Of a stretch of 64,000 nt of DNA, positions 27,105 through 36,643 are shown one piece after another (position 1 is the first letter of the stretch; every line of letters begins with the position of its first letter). Origin of the DNA: Stappia sp. WLB 29. GTDB taxonomy: Bacteria; Pseudomonadota; Alphaproteobacteria; Rhizobiales; Stappiaceae. Position numbers and translations under genes: made by a program. The stretch is taken from contig NZ_JALBGD010000002.1 of NCBI RefSeq assembly GCF_023507705.1, positions 496,001 to 560,000 of the forward strand, read 5' to 3'. The notes under the pieces are model-generated. The model saw only the letters and a list, made by a program, of their open reading frames with translations, did not search any database and had not been told where the DNA came from.

Positions 27105-28217
27105 ATGAAGACGAAAGCCCGCATCGCCATTGTCGGGGCCGGCAAGATCGGCCGCGTGCACATGGCCCAGGCCGCCCGCGAGGGCGAGCTTGCCGGCGTC
27201 GCCGATCCGTCCGCGGACGGGCGGCAGGCGGCGGAAGCCTTCGGCGTGCCGTGGTTCGAAACTCTCGACGAGATGCTCGCCCGGCTGCGGCCCGACGGGG
27301 TGGTGCTGGCAACGCCGAACCGGCTGCACGCGCCGCAAGCGCTCGCCTGTATCGCGGCCCGCGTGCCGGTGCTGGTGGAAAAGCCGCTGGCCGACACGGC
27401 CGAGGCGGCGCGCGAAGCAGTCGTGGCGGCACGCGCGGCCGGCGTTGCGCTTCTGGTCGGCCATCACCGACGGCACAATCCGCTGATCGCGGCAGCGCGG
27501 GCCGAGATCGCCGGCGGTGCCATCGGCCGGCTGGTCGCGGTCAATGCGCTGTGCTGGTTCCGCAAGCCGGACAGCTATTTCGAGGTGCCCTGGCGCACCC
27601 AGCCGGGCGGCGGGCCGATCCTCACCAACCTGATCCACGACATCGACCTGCTCCGCCACCTGTGCGGCGACGTCGCCGGCGTGCAGGCGCGCGCCTCGTC
27701 CCTGGCGCGCGGCCACGCGGTGGAGGACACGGCGGCCGTGCTGCTGCGCTTCGCCAATGGCGCGCTGGGCACCGTGACCGTTTCCGATGCGGTCGCCGCG
27801 CCCTGGAGCTGGGAGCTGACGGCCGGCGAGAACCCCGACTATCCGGAAACCTCGGCCAGCTGCTACACGATCGGCGGCACGGCCGGCTCGCTGTCGCTGC
27901 CCGATCTCGGGCTCTGGCACTACGAGGGCGCCGCCGACTGGGCGCAGCCGATCTCGCGCAAGGTGCTGACCCGGCAGGGCGGGGACCCCTTCGCGCTGCA
28001 GATGCGCCATTTCTGCGAGGTCGCGCTCGGCCGGGCCGTACCGCTGGTGCCGGGCGAGGAGGGCCTTGCGACGCTCGACGTGCTCGCCGCCATCCGCCGG
28101 GCGGCGGAAACAGGCGGCGAGGTCGAGGTCCCCCCGCCGCTCGGCGCGTCCGTTTCGCCCGTCCCGCCGGAGCCTGGCGTTTCCCTTTCCTCTCACAGCA
28201 AGGCCGGTGCCCCATGA
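27105..28217 (+). CDS. Gfo/Idh/MocA-family NAD(P)-dependent oxidoreductase
   Basis: Dehydrogenase of 370 aa. An N-terminal Rossmann fold opens with RIAIVGAGKIGRVH (GxGxxG, residues about 5-18); VLVEKPLADT supplies the conserved EKP motif (about residue 92) and GHHRRHNP follows; the GGGPILTNLIHDIDLLRHLCG helix carries catalytic-type Asp/His residues. It overlaps quiC by ATGA, indicating a linked pathway: most simply it oxidises a hydroaromatic or inositol-like acid to the 3-dehydroshikimate stage. A very similar domain pairing occurs in bacterial quinate/shikimate catabolism, but the substrate is inferred. Confidence 0.87.
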   Translation: MKTKARIAIVGAGKIGRVHMAQAAREGELAGVADPSADGRQAAEAFGVPWFETLDEMLARLRPDGVVLATPNRLHAPQALACIAARVPVLVEKPLADTAEAAREAVVAARAAGVALLVGHHRRHNPLIAAARAEIAGGAIGRLVAVNALCWFRKPDSYFEVPWRTQPGGGPILTNLIHDIDLLRHLCGDVAGVQARASSLARGHAVEDTAAVLLRFANGALGTVTVSDAVAAPWSWELTAGENPDYPETSASCYTIGGTAGSLSLPDLGLWHYEGAADWAQPISRKVLTRQGGDPFALQMRHFCEVALGRAVPLVPGEEGLATLDVLAAIRRAAETGGEVEVPPPLGASVSPVPPEPGVSLSSHSKAGAP

Positions 28218-30100
28218 AGACGTCCATCGCCACCGTTTCGATCAGCGGCGACCTTCGGGAAAAGCTGGCGGCGATCTCGGCCGCCGGCTTCGACGGGATC
28301 GAGATCTTCGAGAACGACTTTCTCGCCTTCGACGGCAGTCCGCGGGACGTCGGCGCGATGATCCGCGATGCCGGGCTGGAGATCACGCTGTTCCAGCCGT
28401 TTCGCGATTTCGAGGGCATGCCGGAGCCGCATCGGGCGCGCGCCTTCGACCGGGCGGAGCGCAAGTTCGACCTGATGCAGGAGCTGGGCACCGACCTGAT
28501 GCTGGTCTGCTCCAACGTCTCTCCGGTCTCGCTCGGCGGCATCAACCGCGCGGCCGACGATTTCGCCGAGCTCGGCGAGCGCGCGGCCGCACGCGGCCTT
28601 CGCGTCGGCTACGAGGCGCTGGCCTGGGGCCGGCACGTCAACGACCACCGCGATGCCTGGGAGGTGGTGCGCCGGGCCGATCATCCCAATGTCGGCCTCA
28701 TCCTCGACAGCTTCCATACCCTGGCGCGCAAGACCGATGTCGACACGATCCGCGCGATCCCCGGCGACCGGATCTTCATCGTCCAGCTGGCCGACGCGCC
28801 CTTGATCGACATGGACCTGCTCTACTGGAGCCGGCATTTCCGCAACATGCCGGGCGAGGGCGACCTTGCGGTCACCGACTTCATGCGGGCGGTCGCCGCG
28901 ACCGGTTACGACGGGGTGCTATCGCTGGAGATCTTCAACGACCAGTTCCGCGGCGGCTCGCCGAAATCCATCGCCGTCGACGGCCACCGCTCGCTCGTCT
29001 ACCTGATGGACCAGGTGCGCCGCCGCGAGCCGGACGTGCGCATCCCGCTGCCCGAGATGCCCGACCGGATCGAGGCGCAGGGCATCGAGTTCGTCGAGTT
29101 CGCCGCCGACGAGGCGGAGGCGGAGGAGCTGGCGCGCATGTTCGCCAGCCTCGGCTTCGTCGAGGCCGGCCGCCACGTCTCCAAGGACGTCACCTTGTGG
29201 CGGCAGGGCGGGATCAACCTGCTGATCAACACCGAGCGGGAGGGCTTTGCCCATTCCTCCTACCTGGTGCACGGCACGTCCGTTTGCGCCATCGGGCTCC
29301 GGGTCGCCGATGCCGCGGCCACCGTGGCGCGCGCCAGGGCGCTGGGCGCCGACACGTTCGACCAGCCGGTGGGCCCGGGCGAGCTCGCCATTCCCGCGAT
29401 CCGGGGCGTCGGCGGCGGCGTGATGCATTTCGTCGACGAGAAGCTCGCAGGGCTGTGGGAGACCGACTTCCGCCTTGCTGGGGGCGGCAAGGCGGCCGCC
29501 GCCGGCGGGCTCGTGTCGATCGACCATCTGGCGCAGACGATGAACTACGAGGAGATGCTGACCTGGACGCTGTTCTACACCTCGATCTTCGCGACAGCGA
29601 AGACGCCGATGGTGGATGTGGTCGACCCGGCCGGGCTGGTGCGCAGCCAGGCGATCGAGACGGCGGACGGGGCGTTGCGGATCACGCTGAACGGGGCGGA
29701 GAACCGACGCACGCTCGCCGGCCGCTTCATCGCCGAGAGCTTCGGCTCGGCGGTCCAGCATGTCGCCTTCGAAAGCCGCGACATCTTCGCGACCGCCGAA
29801 GCGCTGAAGGCCTGCGGCTTCAAGGCTCTGGAGATATCGCGCAACTACTACGACGACCTGGAGGCGCGCTTCGGCCTCGACCCGGACTTCGCCGACCGGC
29901 TGCGGGCCGAGAACATTCTCTACGACCGGGACGGGGAGGGCGAATACTTCCAGCTCTACGGCCCGAACTACGGCGAAGGCTTCTTCTTCGAGATCGTCGA
30001 GCGGCGCGGCGGCTATCGCGGCTATGGCGCGGCCAATGCGCAGTTCCGCATCGCCGCGCAGAAGCGCCACCTGCGGCCCGAGACCGTCCCGCGCCGCTGA
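28214..30100 (+). CDS. quiC: 3-dehydroshikimate dehydratase, two-domain QuiC type
   Basis: Fusion protein of 628 aa. The N-terminal sugar-phosphate-isomerase-like TIM barrel (1 to about 280) presents the metal and catalytic set E134 (YEALAWGRH), D165 (LILDSFHTL), Q191 (FIVQLADAP) and E239 (LSLEIFND), positions that coincide with the known Pseudomonas QuiC1 residues as I recall them. The C-terminal half (about 300-620) is a VOC/4-hydroxyphenylpyruvate dioxygenase-like domain (IDHLAQTMNYEEMLTWTLFYTSIF; VQHVAFESRDIFATAEAL; EGFFFEIVERRGGY). The enzyme converts 3-dehydroshikimate to protocatechuate. No protocatechuate ring-cleavage genes are in the window, so the product must be consumed elsewhere. 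Confidence 0.9.
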   Translation: MKTSIATVSISGDLREKLAAISAAGFDGIEIFENDFLAFDGSPRDVGAMIRDAGLEITLFQPFRDFEGMPEPHRARAFDRAERKFDLMQELGTDLMLVCSNVSPVSLGGINRAADDFAELGERAAARGLRVGYEALAWGRHVNDHRDAWEVVRRADHPNVGLILDSFHTLARKTDVDTIRAIPGDRIFIVQLADAPLIDMDLLYWSRHFRNMPGEGDLAVTDFMRAVAATGYDGVLSLEIFNDQFRGGSPKSIAVDGHRSLVYLMDQVRRREPDVRIPLPEMPDRIEAQGIEFVEFAADEAEAEELARMFASLGFVEAGRHVSKDVTLWRQGGINLLINTEREGFAHSSYLVHGTSVCAIGLRVADAAATVARARALGADTFDQPVGPGELAIPAIRGVGGGVMHFVDEKLAGLWETDFRLAGGGKAAAAGGLVSIDHLAQTMNYEEMLTWTLFYTSIFATAKTPMVDVVDPAGLVRSQAIETADGALRITLNGAENRRTLAGRFIAESFGSAVQHVAFESRDIFATAEALKACGFKALEISRNYYDDLEARFGLDPDFADRLRAENILYDRDGEGEYFQLYGPNYGEGFFFEIVERRGGYRGYGAANAQFRIAAQKRHLRPETVPRR

Positions 30101-30107
30101 GCGCGCG

Positions 30108-30419
30108 TCACGCCGGCCCGGCGATCTCCATGTCGAGGATCGCCGAGCTCAGGCACTTGCCGTGCGCATCGAGCGCGAGCGAGCGGGTGACGCCGCCCTT
30201 CAGCGCGCCGTGCAGCACGAAATTGAGCGCGCCGAGCCGGGGCAGGACGAAGCGCTCGATCTCGCCGATCTCCAGCCAGGCAAGATGGGCGCGCAGCCGC
30301 TCGGGCGTCACCGAGGCCTCGATCAGCGGCCAGTTCGCCATCTCGTAGGCGATGACCGAGACGTTGGAGATGTTGCCCTTGTCGCCGGTCCGCGAATGGG
30401 CGATGTCGCGCAGCAGCAT
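30108..30419 (-). CDS. AtuA-like small C-terminal-domain protein
   Basis: Small protein (103 aa) beginning MLLRDIAHSRTGDKGNISNV, the motif of the ferredoxin-fold domain found at the end of AtuA proteins or encoded separately beside them (DUF1446-associated). Here it is separate, 3 nt after the large AtuA-like gene, so the pair likely forms a complex. Function not established; relatives act in acyclic terpene or acyl-CoA breakdown. It converges on quiC with 7 bp between stops. Confidence 0.82.
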   Translation of the reverse strand: MLLRDIAHSRTGDKGNISNVSVIAYEMANWPLIEASVTPERLRAHLAWLEIGEIERFVLPRLGALNFVLHGALKGGVTRSLALDAHGKCLSSAILDMEIAGPA

Positions 30420-30422
30420 GGC

Positions 30423-31760
30423 TCAGCTTTCCATCAGGGTCAGGGCGGGGGAGACCTCGGCCTCGGGGATCAGGGTGGAAAGAATGCCGACGATCTCGCG
30501 CACCTGGCGCGTCACGCCGCCGCCGGCCGCCGGGCCGTTGAGATAAAGGCTCTCCACCTCGTCGGCGACCAGCCGGGCCTCCTCCGCCGTGCTGGCGCGC
30601 GCGGCAAAGCGCACCCGCACCTCGCGCGCCTCACGGGCGGCGGAGGTCGATCCGCCGAGGATCGCGTCGACGCCGATCAGCTCGCCGCGCGTCTCCAGAT
30701 AGGGCACGGGGCTTTCCGCGATCCGCTCGCGCAGGATCTCCAGCGCCAGTCGGCCGCGCGCTTCCGCTCCCGGCCCGGCATAGGAGATCTGCCCCTCGCC
30801 GACATGGCTGTCGACATAGCCGAGCGAGACCTTCAGCGTGCCGGTGCGCGCGCGGCCCGAGCCGCCGGAGACCCGCACCCGGTCGGGACCTTCCGCGGCG
30901 ATCTCGACGCCGGAGAAGTCGGCGATGACGTCGGGCTGCAGATAGGCCGCCGGATCGTGCACCTCGTAGAGCAACTGTTCCTTGCAGGTCGCCTCGGTGA
31001 CGGCGCCGCCGGTGCCGGCGAGCTTGGTGATGACCGCGGTGCCGTCCGCTTCCACCTCGGCGATGGGAAAGCCGAGGCGGGCAAGACCGGCAACGTCCTT
31101 GAAGCCGGGATCGGCGAAATAGCCGCCGGTGATCTGGCCGCCGCATTCCATCAGATGGCCGACCAGGGTGCCGCGGCCGAGCAGCGGCCAGTCGTCCATC
31201 GCCCAGCCGAAGGCATGGACCAGCGGCGCGAGATAGAGCGCCGGGTCGGCAGCGCGTCCGGTGAGCACGATGTCGGCGCCCGCTTCCAGCGCGGCGACGA
31301 TGGGGCCGGCGCCGATATAGGCGTTGGCGGAGAGGAGCGGGCGGCCGAGGCCGCGCACCGTGCCCCCGGTCTCCAGCAGCTCCAGCTCCGATCCCTCGAC
31401 GGCGGCCAGCACGTCGTCGCCGGTTACGGCGGCGATCTTCAGACCGCGGATCCCCAGCTCGCGGGCGATGTCCAGCGTCTTGCGGGCGGCGGCCAGCGGA
31501 TTGGCGGCGCCCATGTTGGAGACGATGCGCGGTCCGTTTGCCCCGCGTGCGGGCAGCACCGCGCGCATGCGCCGCTCCAGCAGGGGATCGTAGCCGGCAT
31601 CCGGGTCGGCGCGCCGTGCCTGCTGGGCCAGCGCGATGGTGCGCTCGGCCAGGCACTCGAAGACGAGATAGTCGAGCTCGCCGCGCGCGGCGAGATCCAC
31701 CGCCGGCTCGATGCGGTCGCCGGAAAAGCCGGCGCCGGTTCCGATCCTCAGGCTCTTCAT
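30423..31760 (-). CDS. AtuA-family (DUF1446) protein
   Basis: Protein of 445 aa with DUF1446 landmarks: RIGTGAGFSGDRIEPAVDL at the N-terminus, DYLVFECLAERTIALAQ, IVSNMGAANPLAAAR, GLKIAAVTGDDV, and TGRAADPALYLAPL in the centre. AtuA is required for citronellol/geranyl-CoA use in Pseudomonas but its chemistry is not settled. The gene overlaps the TAXI permease stop (TGATG) and lies beside its small partner, so the operon is TAXI receptor, fused permease, AtuA, AtuA-small. This suggests processing of the imported carboxylate or its CoA ester. Confidence 0.85.
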   Translation of the reverse strand: MKSLRIGTGAGFSGDRIEPAVDLAARGELDYLVFECLAERTIALAQQARRADPDAGYDPLLERRMRAVLPARGANGPRIVSNMGAANPLAAARKTLDIARELGIRGLKIAAVTGDDVLAAVEGSELELLETGGTVRGLGRPLLSANAYIGAGPIVAALEAGADIVLTGRAADPALYLAPLVHAFGWAMDDWPLLGRGTLVGHLMECGGQITGGYFADPGFKDVAGLARLGFPIAEVEADGTAVITKLAGTGGAVTEATCKEQLLYEVHDPAAYLQPDVIADFSGVEIAAEGPDRVRVSGGSGRARTGTLKVSLGYVDSHVGEGQISYAGPGAEARGRLALEILRERIAESPVPYLETRGELIGVDAILGGSTSAAREAREVRVRFAARASTAEEARLVADEVESLYLNGPAAGGGVTRQVREIVGILSTLIPEAEVSPALTLMES

Positions 31761-33622
31761 CCTGCCGCTCCGCTCAGGGGCCGTCGCGCCTTGCCGAAAT
31801 GCCACGACAGGGCGAGCAGCAGGCCGGCAAGCAGCGGCGCGGCCGGGTGCGGCCAGATGGCGAGAGCGATGGAAGTGGCGAACACGGCGATGTTCAGGGC
31901 GCGAATGGCGAAGAGTTTCTGCCCGCTCAGCAGGGACGGAATGGCGATCACCAGCACCAGCCCCGACAGGAGCGCGTTGCCGATGGCCATCCAGTCGCCC
32001 TGTGCCGTCATGCCGGGATAGAGCAGCAGCATGAAGGGCACCACATAGGTGACCGCGCCGAGGCGCACGGCTTCCATCGCGGCGGGCAGCCAGTTGGTCT
32101 GGGCGATGCCGGCACCGACGAAGACGGCGACGCAGACGGGCGGGGTGATCACCGAGATGGTGGCGAAGTAGAAGACGAAGAGATGGGCCGCCAGCGGGTC
32201 GATGCCGACGGCGGTCATGGCCGGTGCCAGCACGGCGGCGACCAGCACATAGGCGGCGGTCGTCGGCAGGCCCATGCCCATGATCAGGCAGACGCCGCCG
32301 ACGATCAGCGCCACCAGCAGGGCGGAGTCGCCGGCCAGCGAGACGATCATCGAGCTCAAGGTGACGCCGATGCCGGTGAGGTTGATCATCGAGACGAGGA
32401 TCTGCGCGCCGGCCAGCAGCACGCCGATGATCACCATGCCCTTGCCGGCATCCTTGATGCCGGCGACGACGAGGCGCGCCATCTTCGCGGCCGGCATCTG
32501 GCCGAGCGAGGTGGCGACGAAGGCGATCATCAGCCCGGTGATGCCGTAGAAGGCGGTGGTGGCGACCGAGCGGCCGAGATAGACGCCGACGGCCAGTCCG
32601 CCGATGGCGGCCAGGATCGGCAGCACCCGGCGCGGGGCGAGGATCGTCGACCAGGCCGGCAGCTCGTCCTCGGGCACCAGCGTCAGGTTCTTGCGCACCG
32701 AGACGATGTGCACCGTGACGAAGACGGAGAGATAGAACAGCAGCGCCGGGATGATCGCGGCGGTGATGATCTGGATGTAGGAGACGCCGAGGATCTCGGC
32801 CATGACGAAGGCGGCCGCGCCCATGATCGGCGGGGCCAACTGGCCGCCGGTGGAGGCGACCGCCTCGACGGCGGCGGCGAAGGCCGGCGGGTAGCCGAGG
32901 CGCTTCATCATCGGGATGGTGAAGTTGCCGGTGGTCGCCACATTGGCCACGGCCGAGCCGGAGATCATGCCGAACAGGCCGCTGGCGATGGTGGCGATCT
33001 TGGCCGCGCCGCCCGCCTGGCGGCCGCCGATGCGCATGGCGAGATCCATGAAGCTCTGCCCGCCGCCGGTATGCAGCAGCAGCGAGCCGAACAGCACGAA
33101 GGCGGCGATGACGGTGGCGGCGACGCCCGTCAGCATGCCCCAGATGCCGAGATCGCCGAGGAAGATGGTCTCGGTGACGAAGGCACCGTCGAAGCCGCGA
33201 TGGGCCAGTGTTCCGGGCAGCATGTCGCCGAACAGCGCATAGGCGAGGCCGACGAGAACGAGGGCGGGAAAGATGACGCCGACGGCCCGCCGGCCGATCT
33301 CCAGCACCGAGGCGACGAGGCCGACGGTCAGCGCCATGTCCAGCGTCGTCGCCCAGGGCAGGGTCGTCATGATCCGGTCGTAGTTGACGACGATGTAGCT
33401 GCAGGCGGCGATGGAGATGCCGGCGGCCGCAAGGTCGACGGCAAGGCCGAGCGGGCGCCACCGCCGGCCATGGCCCAGCGGATAGACCGCAAGGCCGAGG
33501 CAGACGACGAGCGCCAGGAAGACCGCGCGCTGGATCAGGCTCTCGAACGGGCCTGTCGCTGCCGTGTAGAAGACGAAGATGCCCGTCAGCAGCGCCAGGG
33601 CGTCGCGGGTCCGGTTCAGCAC
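31757..33622 (-). CDS. TRAP transporter fused permease (TAXI type)
   Basis: Membrane protein of 621 aa combining a DctQ-like four-helix N-terminal part (1 to about 150) with a DctM-like domain. Diagnostic segments are SGLFGMISGSAVANVATTGN and ASTGGQLAPPIMGAAAFVMA in the first half, and MGMGLPTTAAYVLVAAVLAP with ATISVITPPVCVAVF in the second. Paired with the TAXI receptor gene 24 nt upstream. Its stop overlaps the start of the AtuA-like gene. Confidence 0.93.
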   Translation of the reverse strand: MLNRTRDALALLTGIFVFYTAATGPFESLIQRAVFLALVVCLGLAVYPLGHGRRWRPLGLAVDLAAAGISIAACSYIVVNYDRIMTTLPWATTLDMALTVGLVASVLEIGRRAVGVIFPALVLVGLAYALFGDMLPGTLAHRGFDGAFVTETIFLGDLGIWGMLTGVAATVIAAFVLFGSLLLHTGGGQSFMDLAMRIGGRQAGGAAKIATIASGLFGMISGSAVANVATTGNFTIPMMKRLGYPPAFAAAVEAVASTGGQLAPPIMGAAAFVMAEILGVSYIQIITAAIIPALLFYLSVFVTVHIVSVRKNLTLVPEDELPAWSTILAPRRVLPILAAIGGLAVGVYLGRSVATTAFYGITGLMIAFVATSLGQMPAAKMARLVVAGIKDAGKGMVIIGVLLAGAQILVSMINLTGIGVTLSSMIVSLAGDSALLVALIVGGVCLIMGMGLPTTAAYVLVAAVLAPAMTAVGIDPLAAHLFVFYFATISVITPPVCVAVFVGAGIAQTNWLPAAMEAVRLGAVTYVVPFMLLLYPGMTAQGDWMAIGNALLSGLVLVIAIPSLLSGQKLFAIRALNIAVFATSIALAIWPHPAAPLLAGLLLALSWHFGKARRPLSGAAG

Positions 33623-33646
33623 GGCGATCCTCCGAAGGCTCGGGTG

Positions 33647-34615
33647 TCAGTTGGCGGCGGGCTGCAGGCGGGCCGGGATCTCGATGCCCTGCTCGCGGTA
33701 CCAGCGGGCGGCGCCGGGATGCAGCGGGATCGTCGCGTATTGCAGCGTCAGCTGAGCCAGATCGACGCCCTTGACCGAGGCGAGCGCCGCGCCCTGGGCC
33801 TCCTTGTCCTCCATCACCGCCTTGACGATCTTGTAGGCCGCCTCTTCCGACAGGGCGGGACCTGCGGCCGCGCCGACGCCGAAGCTCCAGGTCGCATAGG
33901 CCGGCATCCCGTCGGCCGCGCCCGCGGGCACGTCGACGATGGAGACGTCCGGCATCTTCTCTGCGAGCACCGCCTTCTGCTCGTCGGTCAGGCCGAGCAC
34001 CTTGATCGGGGTGAAGGTGGCGATGTCGAGGGTCGAGCCGTCGAGCTTGGTGCCGGCGCCCGACTTCACGTAGCCGGCGACGCGGTTGTCCTTGATCATG
34101 TCGACGACGTCGGTGGTCGAGCCGCGCACATAGTCGGCCGACAGGCCGAGCGCTTCGAACACCGCCTCGGTGGTGCTCTCGGTCGCCGAGCCCTTGATGC
34201 CCGGGTTGAAGCGCACGCCCTTCAGCTCGGCAAGGCTGCCGACCTCGGCGTCCTCGCGCACGATGACGTTCTGCGGCGCACCGGTATAGACCCACAGCAG
34301 GCCGAGTTTCATCGGCCGGCCGTCGAACTCGTTGGTGCCGGCATGGGCATGCTGGGCGACGTTGGTGGTGACGAGGCCGAAGTCGACCTGGCCGCGCTCG
34401 ATGCGGCGCAGGTTGTCGAGCGTCGCGCCGGTTTCCACGACGGAGGCCTCGAGGCCCTCCGCCTTCTCGTTCACCAGCTTGGCGACGGAGACGAAATAGC
34501 CGTAGTGGTTGGACGAGGCCGAGGTGGAGCCGATCAGCAGCTTCTCCTGGGCAACGGCGGGCTGGGCGAGCGCAAGCGCGAACGCGCCCGCCATGGCGAG
34601 ATGTGAAAGTCGCAT
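33647..34615 (-). CDS. TAXI-family TRAP solute-binding protein
   Basis: Periplasmic receptor (322 aa) with signal peptide MRLSHLAMAGAFALALAQ cleaved near AVAQ. TAXI features: LIGSTSASSNHYGYFVSVAKLVNE near the mature start, RRIERGQVDFGLVTTNVA and ELKGVRFNPGIKGSATE in the central region. The ATG at 34615 has GGAGG 8 nt upstream. TAXI receptors bind glutamate or dicarboxylates and larger organic acids; ligand here unknown. Divergent from a LysR gene. Confidence 0.92.
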   Translation of the reverse strand: MRLSHLAMAGAFALALAQPAVAQEKLLIGSTSASSNHYGYFVSVAKLVNEKAEGLEASVVETGATLDNLRRIERGQVDFGLVTTNVAQHAHAGTNEFDGRPMKLGLLWVYTGAPQNVIVREDAEVGSLAELKGVRFNPGIKGSATESTTEAVFEALGLSADYVRGSTTDVVDMIKDNRVAGYVKSGAGTKLDGSTLDIATFTPIKVLGLTDEQKAVLAEKMPDVSIVDVPAGAADGMPAYATWSFGVGAAAGPALSEEAAYKIVKAVMEDKEAQGAALASVKGVDLAQLTLQYATIPLHPGAARWYREQGIEIPARLQPAAN

Positions 34616-34757
34616 CGTGATTTCCTCCCATGTGCCCTTGGCGGGCAGCGATCTCGGGCCGGTCCTTCCGCCTGGACGCCGCTCCTCCGGCGCCCGCACC
34701 GACGGCGGACCTGTACCCTTTGCAAGAGTGTCCTAGGATCTTTGTTGTCAGAAGTGC

Positions 34758-34771
34758 TTATTTTGCGATAA
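34758..34771. promoter_or_regulatory. possible LysR site between TAXI operon and LysR gene
   Basis: TTAT-N6-ATAA inverted repeat in the AT-rich divergent gap (34616-34778), 8 bp before the LysR ATG. Consistent with an autoregulatory LTTR site; short, so tentative. Confidence 0.4.
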
Positions 34772-34778
34772 TTGATGC

Positions 34779-35711
34779 ATGGATCGCAACAAATTCGATC
34801 TGGAGGACCTGCGGGTCTTTTCCAGCCTCGCCACAGGCGGGCGGTTTCGCGCCGTCGCCGACGAGATCGGCATGTCCGCCTCCGCCCTCAGCCGGCAGAT
34901 CGCCCGGCTGGAGGAGCGGCTCGGCACGCGCCTGTTCAACCGCGACACGCGCAATGTCTCGCTGACCCCGCAGGGCCACACCCTGCTGCGGCTGGCGCAG
35001 CAGGTGCTCAACACCGCTGCCAATGCGGGGGCGGAGTTCGACGCCTATCTCGCGGCCCGGCGCGGCCGGTTGACGATTGCCGGCCTGCCGTCGGTGACCG
35101 CCGGATTGCTGCCTTCGCTGGTCGCCCGGTTCCTCGCCCGCCATCCCGATATCGACGTGCAGATCAACGACGCGCTGTCCGACAGCGTCATCCGCTCGGT
35201 CGAGCAGGGCGAGTCCGATCTCGGCTTCACGGCCGGCGCGGTGGAAAATTCCGACCGGATCTCGTTCCGCACCCTGCTGTCGGACCCGTTCGTGGCGGTG
35301 GGGGCGGCCGGCGGCATTCTGGAGGATCGCGACAGCTGCACCTGGCGGGAACTCAGCGAAATGCCGCTGGTCGCCATGGCGCGCGGCACCAGCGTGCGGC
35401 TTCTGATCGATGCGGCCTGCTCGCAGCAGAACCTGCCGTTCCGCCCGCGCTTCGAGGTGGCGCATCTCGCCACCGCCGGGGCCTTCGTGTCGCAGGGGCT
35501 GGGCGTCACCGCCCTGCCGGTGCTGACCCTGCCGGTGCTGAGTTCGGGAAATCTGATCTACCGCCGGCTGGTGGAGCCGGAGGTGCTGCGCCATGTCGGC
35601 ATCATCTGGCGGGCCGGCCATGTGCTGTCGCCGGCCGCCACCGCCTTTCTCGACCTGGTGCGCGGCGTCGATCTGTCCAGCGAGGTGCCGGATCCGTTCG
35701 GAACCGGCTGA
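34779..35711 (+). CDS. LysR-family regulator of the TAXI/AtuA operon
   Basis: LTTR of 310 aa. The HTH occupies about residues 8-65 ([42 protein letters not shown]) and the effector domain starts [30 protein letters not shown]. Divergent from the TAXI operon, the usual position of a local activator. The promoter gap is AT-rich compared with the flanks. Converges with the methyltransferase gene 3 bp beyond its stop. Confidence 0.9.
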   Translation: MDRNKFDLEDLRVFSSLATGGRFRAVADEIGMSASALSRQIARLEERLGTRLFNRDTRNVSLTPQGHTLLRLAQQVLNTAANAGAEFDAYLAARRGRLTIAGLPSVTAGLLPSLVARFLARHPDIDVQINDALSDSVIRSVEQGESDLGFTAGAVENSDRISFRTLLSDPFVAVGAAGGILEDRDSCTWRELSEMPLVAMARGTSVRLLIDAACSQQNLPFRPRFEVAHLATAGAFVSQGLGVTALPVLTLPVLSSGNLIYRRLVEPEVLRHVGIIWRAGHVLSPAATAFLDLVRGVDLSSEVPDPFGTG

Positions 35712-35714
35712 GCC

Positions 35715-36521
35715 TCAGCGCGCCGGCCGGGCATCTCGGGCGCGGCCGCACACGAGAACCGCCTCGCGAGCAACGTTCAGCACGCCGCCGGCCTCGTCCA
35801 GCCGCGCGGCGACGAGCCGGCGCAGAGCCGCGATCTCCGCTTCGCCGGCCCGGTTTCCGGGCGGGTAGGACGTCAGATACTGGACGATGTCGTCGGCGTC
35901 GGCGATGACATAGATGTCCTGGAAGCGGTGCAAGGCGACATCATCGAACCGCTCGCCGAACAACTCGAGCGCCCGGCCGGGGCCGAAGATGCGGGCGGCG
36001 GGATCGCGCGGGGCGCCGCCGAAGGCGCGGCTGCCGAGATCGAACAGCGCGCCGAGATTGTCCTCGCCATTGGTGGTGACGGCGGCAAGGCCCCCCGGGC
36101 GCAACACGCGGGCCATCTCGTCGAGCGCCCGTCCGGCATCCTCCACGTGATAGAGCATGTGCATTGCGATGGCCGCGTCGAAGCTGGCGTCGGCGAAGGG
36201 CAGGTCGGCTGCGTCGCAGGCCTTGCCAGTGAGCGACGGGATACGGCCGTCTCGCTCCAGATTGGCGATCGCTTCCGATACCATCCCGGCGGAATTGTCG
36301 GTGAGCGTAAGCCGCAGGCCGGAGGGGCAGGAGTTGCCGGCGGAGAGCCAGAACCAGCCGGCGCCGCACCCGATATCGAGAACGTCGCTGTCCGGCGTCA
36401 GCTCCAGCTGCGCGCTCACCCAGTCGAACCAGTTTCGATTGGCGTAGCGCGCGTGCAACCCGCCGCGCGCCCTGAGATTGCCGCTCGTGCGGTACTGATC
36501 GGCAACCGGGGTCTCCGGCAT
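35715..36521 (-). CDS. class I SAM-dependent methyltransferase
   Basis: Protein of 268 aa. Motif I VLDIGCGAGWF at residues 47-57, post I LTLTDNSAGMV, motif II FDAAIAMHMLYHVEDAGRAL and motif III VLRPGGLAAVTTN. N-terminal segment short. The ATG at 36521 has AGGAG 6 nt upstream; a start at 36602 would add an atypical Arg/Pro-rich tail. Substrate unknown. Not overlapping its neighbours, so its link to the CoA-transferase unit is uncertain (122-nt gap to the second methyltransferase). Confidence 0.85.
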   Translation of the reverse strand: MPETPVADQYRTSGNLRARGGLHARYANRNWFDWVSAQLELTPDSDVLDIGCGAGWFWLSAGNSCPSGLRLTLTDNSAGMVSEAIANLERDGRIPSLTGKACDAADLPFADASFDAAIAMHMLYHVEDAGRALDEMARVLRPGGLAAVTTNGEDNLGALFDLGSRAFGGAPRDPAARIFGPGRALELFGERFDDVALHRFQDIYVIADADDIVQYLTSYPPGNRAGEAEIAALRRLVAARLDEAGGVLNVAREAVLVCGRARDARPAR

Positions 36522-36643
36522 GGCGCGCTCCTGCATGGCTTGGGAGGGGCCGGCCCGATGCGGACCGGCCCCTGGGTGGGCCTTGCGAGTTAAGCACCGC
36601 ACCGCAAAGCGGGCAAGCTGGCGAGACTTGCAAGGGGCGGGCG

